Below, in pieces: positions 38,470-42,621 of a DNA stretch of 42,621 nucleotides. The notes beneath the pieces are model-generated. The model searched no databases, was not told the origin of the DNA, and saw only the letters and a program-made list of their open reading frames with translations. Every line of letters starts with the position of its first letter. Positions within the stretch are counted from its first letter, which is position 1. The position numbers and the translations under genes were made by a program. Location: positions 1-42,621 of the forward strand of contig CALXBH010000001.1 of assembly GCA_944386475.1 (NCBI GenBank), written 5' to 3'. Source of the stretch: an uncultured Clostridia bacterium (lineage in GTDB: Bacteria; Bacillota; Clostridia; Oscillospirales; Ruminococcaceae).

Positions 38470-40695
38470 TTAGCTTTCTTCAAACATCATGGAATCCACA
38501 TAGGCTTCCTGGAAAGTATGGTTTACGGATAAAGAAACCTCCTGGGACACCCGCCGGATGTTTTCCGCCCTTTCCAGGCCGTCTTGCTCCATAAGGCACA
38601 GGGCCGCCCCTCCCAGGGAGCTATTCCCCACCGCCTTTACTTTATCTTTTAAGGCCTTTGGCAGAAGGCCGATCAAGATCGCTTTTTCCAAATCCATCCG
38701 GTAGCCGAAGCCTCCGGCCACAAACACATGCTCTAAATCCTCCGGCCCTGCCTGATACTCCTCCATCAAGGTCTGTACCCCGGCGTGGATAGCCGCTTTG
38801 GCAAGCTGGACCTCCCGGATATCTTTTTGGGTGAAGGCGATCGGGCCCCCGGTACCCTCTGCCACCAAAAAGCCGCTGTCAAAGTAATCATCGTCTAACA
38901 GCCCGGTTTCGTCTATGAGTTCCTCCCGCAACAGCTCCGCCGTGATCTCGATGACGCCTGTCCCGCAGATGCCGCAGGGAGCTTCCTCCCGGATGGTCCT
39001 TAGTTCATCGGTTTTCTTGTCCTTTAACGTCACGTGGCAGATAGCGCCCGGCACGCTCCCGATGCCGCAAGAGATATTCCCGCCTTCAAAGGCGGGCCCT
39101 GCCGCTGTGGAGGCTGCTAAAATCCGGTCTTTATTGCCGATGGCAACCTCTCCGTTGGTTCCTAAATCAATAAACAAACTGAGCTTTACCCTGTTTTCAA
39201 AGCCGCAGCAGAGAAGGCCGGATACAATATCGCCCCCTACATAGACGGAAATTCCCGGGAAAATCCGCACAGGGCAGCCGCGAAAGCCTCGGTCTTCTAA
39301 AACCTCCCCTGCGTCCGCCTGAATCACATCCAGCGTAACCGCCGTAAAAGGTGCCACCCCCAGGGTTTCACAGGAATACCCCATCAGAAGATGGACCATC
39401 GTGGTATTCGCCGCGATCACCATCTCTTTGATCTGTTCCTTTGTTACTTTCCCCTGGGTCAGCAGGGTCTGGATTCCTTCCCTGAGATCCTTCACCACCA
39501 CCTGGCGCAGCTCGTCTCGTTTGCCCTCGTTGGAGGCCTGGATCCTGGATATCACATCGGAGCCGTAGGCGCTTTGATGGTTTTGCACCGTGCAGGAACA
39601 AAGGCTTTCCCTTTTCCCCCTTGCCATTAACTGAAGCGCGATGGTCGTGGTTCCGATATCGATGGCGATTCCATAGCCATCGCCGGCATCCGCCCCTTGA
39701 GAGGCGGAAGAAGAACCGGCCCTTGCCTCCCCTTCTCCCAGCACATCATACTCTGCCACCGCGTCGTAGCCCTCTTTGACATCCAGGCTGATGACGCAGT
39801 CCTCCAGCGGGAAGGTTTGGCACGCCAGATGGACGCCCTTGTTTCTCTCTTCCTCGGAGAGAAAGGCCTGTTCTCCGCTCGCTTTTACTTCCCCTTTTAA
39901 AACGCGGACCTTGCATTTCCCGCATCTTCCCGTGCCCCCGCAGGGCGACTGGATAAACACACCGTCCCGCAGCATCGCATCCAGAAGGGTTTCCTCACCC
40001 CGGCATTCTGCCTCCACCGGCTCGTTTTCCCCGCTTAATACGGTAAGCCGCACCGGTCTCACATTCCGGAACATGCAGTCCTTTCTGCCGCACCGACGGC
40101 AGTCATGCTCAGCTTTCCACATGGTCTGATCGGCCGACAATATATAGAGGTGGCAGTTTGATTTTACCGGATCGAGCATTTTCCCTGAGGTAATCCCGAT
40201 CCCGGCATATTCCTGCGCTTTTGTCACGCGGCAGGCAACCTCCTGCGCCTCCATAGGAATATCCGTAGGCGCTTCCAGGCAGGCGGAAATCCCCCAATTC
40301 CTCTTTTTGCATTCTTCCCGCAAAATGTCCTTTAAAGAATCTTCCAGAGAGAACAGGCAGGCGTCCGCAATAGCGTCCATGAGCATGCCTTTCACATAGT
40401 CCCCGGCCCTAAAAAAGCCGGTGCTGCTTTTAGAAAGCTCCTGCCCCACGGAGGTGATGGCATAAAGCACCGGCGTCCCCTCCGGATACCGATCGGAGGC
40501 AATCTCCTTTTCCATTTCGGAAAACCGCATCAGGATAACCGGCTTTGCCATCTTAACCGCCTGACCGGCAAGCTGTTCATATTCTTCTTCCATCTCTTCG
40601 TAGACAGGGCTGTCGGGCGTACACTGGATCAGGGAAAAAACCTGCGCCTTATCCGGCTTTACCGCCATCCCCTTCCGGCAAATTATCTGTTCCAT
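38470..40695 (-). CDS. Corrinoid reactivase fused to an N-terminal MetH-activation-like domain
   Basis: A 741-residue protein expected to re-reduce inactive cob(II)alamin on corrinoid proteins at ATP cost, as RamA/RACo-type activases do. Residues 1-215 are an extra domain that resembles clostridial proteins annotated as B12-dependent methionine synthase activation domain (GDYVKGMLMDAIAD, EAPTDIPMEAQE), ending in a cysteine cluster DCRRCGRKDC (Cys199, 202, 207). Residues about 216-310 are a [2Fe-2S] ferredoxin with Cys252, 258, 261 and 292. Residues about 344-720 are the ASKHA/DUF4445 activase core (YGIAIDIGTTTIALQLM, FIDLGTNGEVAIG, VAGGFGYRMDLEKAI). The start at 40695 is the first ATG and is read minus; it heads a two-gene operon with UroD2. 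Confidence 0.93.
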   Translation of the reverse strand: MEQIICRKGMAVKPDKAQVFSLIQCTPDSPVYEEMEEEYEQLAGQAVKMAKPVILMRFSEMEKEIASDRYPEGTPVLYAITSVGQELSKSSTGFFRAGDYVKGMLMDAIADACLFSLEDSLKDILREECKKRNWGISACLEAPTDIPMEAQEVACRVTKAQEYAGIGITSGKMLDPVKSNCHLYILSADQTMWKAEHDCRRCGRKDCMFRNVRPVRLTVLSGENEPVEAECRGEETLLDAMLRDGVFIQSPCGGTGRCGKCKVRVLKGEVKASGEQAFLSEEERNKGVHLACQTFPLEDCVISLDVKEGYDAVAEYDVLGEGEARAGSSSASQGADAGDGYGIAIDIGTTTIALQLMARGKRESLCSCTVQNHQSAYGSDVISRIQASNEGKRDELRQVVVKDLREGIQTLLTQGKVTKEQIKEMVIAANTTMVHLLMGYSCETLGVAPFTAVTLDVIQADAGEVLEDRGFRGCPVRIFPGISVYVGGDIVSGLLCCGFENRVKLSLFIDLGTNGEVAIGNKDRILAASTAAGPAFEGGNISCGIGSVPGAICHVTLKDKKTDELRTIREEAPCGICGTGVIEITAELLREELIDETGLLDDDYFDSGFLVAEGTGGPIAFTQKDIREVQLAKAAIHAGVQTLMEEYQAGPEDLEHVFVAGGFGYRMDLEKAILIGLLPKALKDKVKAVGNSSLGGAALCLMEQDGLERAENIRRVSQEVSLSVNHTFQEAYVDSMMFEES

Positions 40696-41035
40696 TTTTC
40701 ATCTGCCTTCCCTTTACAAAGAATCAAAAATATCATAAATCATCCCTCTCGACTTTTCTAGAACAAATTTTGTAAAATTGGGATTTTTTATCGCCTGCCG
40801 AATTCCTCCGCCATTTTCCATTTTGGCAGAGGATCGTTTTATCATACCATCCCTTTTTCTCCGCCCCCGAGGTATCGCCTTGCAGTTGTACGGCGTTTCG
40901 TCTCTATATAGTATCGTATATGACGCAATAAATATCCCCCCGCAAAGCGGGGGGTATTTCCGTTTCGGGCATAGCCCTAATACTACAGGCGACGCACAAG
41001 TGTGTTTTTTATTGGCCTGCCAGCCACGCATGGGA
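40696..41035. other. Intergenic region between reactivase gene and IS remnant
   Basis: About 340 nt without a convincing gene. It holds the reactivase upstream region (a TATGAT at about 40734 on the minus strand without a good -35) and, at 40930-40959, a GC-rich terminator. The stretch next to the transposase gene (40960-41035) may contain the IS element's end, but I cannot define it. Confidence 0.5.
40930..40959. terminator. GC-rich terminator beyond the IS tnpA
   Basis: AAATATCCCCCCGC and GCGGGGGGTATTT form a stem with one bulged base and an AAA loop. The arm equals that of the terminator at 10701-10736. Confidence 0.75.
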
Positions 41036-41458
41036 TTACTTGCTACCCGTAAACGGGTCTCTAGGATCGTATAAACTAAGCTGGTCGCTTTCCCGGTCTG
41101 TCTTTAACTGATTCTCAATATACTCCTTTATTGCCTTCGTATTCTTTCCTACTGTATCTACATAATATCCTTTGCACCAAAATTCACGGTTCCGATATGC
41201 AAACTTCATATTCCCAAATCTTTGAAATATCATCAAACTACTTTTTCCTTTCAGATATCCCATAAATCCTGATATACTCATCTTGGGTGGTATGCTCAAC
41301 AGTAGGTGTATATGATCTGGGCACACTTCTCCTTCTATGATCTCCACTCCTTTCCATTGACACAACGTTCTTATTATTTTCCGTATTGCTGCTCTTTTCT
41401 CTTTGTAAAATACTCTTCTTCTGTACTTTGGCGCAAATACGACACTATTCTCAATCAC
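41036..41458 (-). pseudogene. tnpA: IS200/IS605 family transposase TnpA, 5'-truncated
   Basis: A 140-residue HUH single-strand transposase. The nucleophile-metal motif is HIHLLL and the catalytic tyrosine lies in YYVDTVGKN. VFAPKYRRRVFYKEKR and GYLKGKSSLMIF are typical of the family. Full-length relatives carry about 20 more residues before VFAPKYRR, including a conserved Ser-His-Thr and a Cys-x-Tyr-His segment; here the frame opens only at a GTG and a stop lies three codons upstream. No ribosome site is seen, and no accompanying TnpB is present. The 5' end meets a double-HTH regulator gene, itself truncated, so the junction near 41459 looks like a deletion or rearrangement. Mobility is doubtful. 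Confidence 0.8.
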
Positions 41459-41461
41459 ACA

Positions 41462-41923
41462 GACTTATATGAATACAAGCACGGAAAGATATTAATACAT
41501 TTAAACTTTTGTTTTGAAGGTTTTCCTACAGAACAAACTCCTGCGGCAATGCTCAAATACTACCGACAGCGAAAGGGTTTAACCACACGGCAGTTAGCCG
41601 AGTGTGTTGGAATTGTACCCTCAACGGTGTTAATGTATGAGCGTGGACACTTCCCGATACCATATCAAACAGCTATTGCTATGGCTGAAGTTCTTGAAAT
41701 TGATAGAAATCTGCTCTTCGATGAGTTTGCTCAATTTATGGATTATCCTTACAGTGATAGACTTCGTGAAGTCAGAAAAGCGCACAGATTAAATCAAGCA
41801 ACTTTTGCTGAAAAAGCAGGTATTAGTTTGAGCATCTATTCTAAGTGGGAGGGCGGTTCACGACAGCCGTCAAGAAAAATGTATCGGCAATTGGTAAATA
41901 CATATCCCGAAATAAACATATGA
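41462..41923 (+). pseudogene. Double helix-turn-helix XRE-like regulator, 5'-truncated
   Basis: The frame from about 41462 encodes some 153 residues: a short leader (YKHGKILIHLNFCFEGFPTE), then two XRE-type HTH units, MLKYYRQRKGLTTRQLAECV and LREVRKAHRLNQATFAEKAG, each followed by a recognition helix (PSTVLMYERG, LSIYSKWEGG). Upstream the same frame continues to 41306 but is antisense to the IS transposase, so it is not native. No ribosome site stands before the internal ATG at 41549. The original start was probably lost where the IS fragment joins. Composition is AT-richer than the left 40 kb, consistent with a mobile element. Target unknown. Confidence 0.6.
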
Positions 41924-41967
41924 AAATACAGCGTATCTGTGATATAGCAGGTACGCTGTATTTTTTT
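41924..41967 (+). terminator. Terminator after the HTH gene
   Basis: AAATACAGCGTA (41924-41935) pairs with TACGCTGTATTT (41952-41963), then TTTT. It stands directly behind the HTH stop codon. Confidence 0.88.
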
Positions 41968-42038
41968 ATCGGCACATTAGTGTTATTACCTGTCTTTCTG
42001 TAAAATAAAAGTACAATAAAACACAGGAGGAAAATACT

Positions 42039-42410
42039 ATGGAAAAGTCATTATTTGAACAAATGGGTGGTACTTATACGCAAGTCGGAGATTATCTGCT
42101 CCCAAATCTCATCTTACCCGAACAACAAGATCAGCCGATCGGAGTATGGGGACAGCGACACGCAAGATATTTGAAACAACACCGCAAAATTATTTATATG
42201 AACCTTTTGACAAGTGGCAAACTAAACGACTATCTTGTCGATATTGAAAATCAGGCTCAAAATATGTTTCTTCAAATTGTAAAGCAACTTGCAAAAAGTG
42301 AAGGCATAACAGAAGAACATAAGGCAAAAGATCAGACTGAATGGGTTGCACAAATGAACACTGTTTGCTACAGAGCAATAGAAATTGTAAATTCTAAGTT
42401 GATTTATTAA
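42039..42410 (+). CDS. tnpV: TnpV-type transposon-encoded protein
   Basis: A 123-residue protein matching the TnpV group known from Tn4451-type and related mobile elements of Clostridia: MEKSLFEQMGGTYTQVGDYL, PIGVWGQRHARYLKQHRK, LLTSGKLNDYLVDI and EWVAQMNTVCYRAIEIVN. Its exact role in transposition is not established. The ATG follows CACAGGAGGAAAATACT. It is flanked by terminators on both sides and thus a separate unit. It marks this end of the window as part of an integrated mobile element or its remnant. Confidence 0.85.
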   Translation: MEKSLFEQMGGTYTQVGDYLLPNLILPEQQDQPIGVWGQRHARYLKQHRKIIYMNLLTSGKLNDYLVDIENQAQNMFLQIVKQLAKSEGITEEHKAKDQTEWVAQMNTVCYRAIEIVNSKLIY

Positions 42411-42442
42411 AAATAGTCCACTCTATTGAGCGGACTATTTTT
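42409..42442. terminator. Bidirectional terminator between tnpV and hsdR
   Basis: AAAAATAGTCC and GGACTATTTTT pair over 11 bp, with an inner CTC/GAG extension around TATT. It touches both convergent stop codons. Confidence 0.85.
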
Positions 42443-42621
42443 AATAAATTTCATTTTCACACATTTTTTCAGCTTGCTCTATTATCAAATCTACCGCAGT
42501 TGCCTGTTTATCCGGTGGATATTTATATTTTCTGAGCAACCTTTTTACAGTAATTCTCATCTGTGCTCTAACACTTTCTCGTACATCCCAATCAACCTTA
42601 ATATTATTTTTAATGCTGATT
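42441..42621 (-). CDS. hsdR: Type I restriction enzyme subunit R, C-terminus (partial)
   Basis: The minus-strand frame is open from the window edge to a TAA at 42441-42443 and gives 59 residues. VDWDVRESVRAQMRITVKRL followed by LRKYKYPPDKQATAV is characteristic of the C-terminal helical region of HsdR, the translocase/nuclease subunit of type I restriction-modification systems. The rest of the gene, and any hsdM/hsdS partners, lie to the right of the window. Adjacent tnpV and IS sequences suggest that the defence locus sits in a mobile island. Confidence 0.82.
   Translation of the reverse strand, partial: ISIKNNIKVDWDVRESVRAQMRITVKRLLRKYKYPPDKQATAVDLIIEQAEKMCENEIY

Noticed and set aside
41306-41455. 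N-terminal 50 codons of the HTH frame
   Set aside because: They are antisense to the IS200-type tnpA and have no HTH-protein features; only the part from about 41462 is kept.

Overview
The window looks like a chromosomal segment of an anaerobic, spore-forming, low-oxygen Firmicute, most likely a gut-type member of the Clostridia (Oscillospirales-like). Signs of this are the forespore sigma factor SigG, the oxygen-sensitive class III ribonucleotide reductase NrdD/NrdG, the redox repressor Rex, a Bce-type two-component/ABC module, an ECF vitamin transporter, Big_2 and sortase-like surface-protein architecture, and a TnpV-type mobile-element gene at the right edge. Shine-Dalgarno sites are strong (AGGAGG type), and most regions end in clear intrinsic terminators. 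The assignment is inferred from gene content; no rRNA or tRNA gene is visible.

Layout, left to right. (1) 1-4.3 kb: tail of an unknown gene, then the acn-icd-rex operon behind a near-consensus promoter with a candidate Rex operator just downstream. (2) 4.3-7.4 kb, minus strand: a GT4 glycosyltransferase and a flippase-like membrane protein, followed by sigG, whose ribosome binding site lies inside an 18-bp perfect hairpin. (3) 7.7-10.7 kb: a beta-CASP metallo-hydrolase, a GNAT acetyltransferase and a phosphoribosyltransferase. (4) 10.7-16.3 kb: a 1,501-residue exported GH59 (galactocerebrosidase-type) glycosidase with accessory domains, divergent from an AraC regulator. (5) 16.4-20.0 kb: nrdD-nrdG divergent from a Crp/Fnr regulator, with a symmetric operator placed to activate one and repress the other. 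(6) 20.0-26.1 kb: a GT51 transglycosylase, then a Bce-type sensor/regulator/ABC transporter operon with an accessory lipoprotein and a 41-residue membrane peptide.

(7) 26.4-31.8 kb is a cobalamin uptake operon: sigma-A promoter, cobalamin riboswitch, intrinsic terminator, surface-anchored alpha/alpha-barrel protein, DUF4430 lipoprotein, EcfT, fused double EcfA, EcfS. The barrel and DUF4430 proteins resemble the two domains of animal transcobalamin/intrinsic factor, split over two polypeptides. (8) 31.9-40.7 kb is a corrinoid-dependent methyl-transfer cluster: an AraC regulator, two UroD-family proteins (candidate substrate:corrinoid methyltransferases), a corrinoid protein, a PocR-AraC regulator, an MtaA-like zinc methyltransferase, and a reactivase that fuses a MetH-activation-like domain, a [2Fe-2S] ferredoxin and an ASKHA ATPase. 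Blocks 7 and 8 together form a B12 import-and-use island: the importer supplies the cofactor, the UroD proteins would demethylate an unknown substrate onto the corrinoid protein, MtaA-like would pass the methyl group on (probably to a folate), and the reactivase would rescue oxidised corrinoid. This is the most interesting system in the window.

(9) 40.7-42.6 kb is an AT-richer mobile region: a truncated IS200/IS605 tnpA abutting a 5'-truncated double-HTH regulator gene, a tnpV gene, and the C-terminus of a type I restriction subunit HsdR running off the edge.
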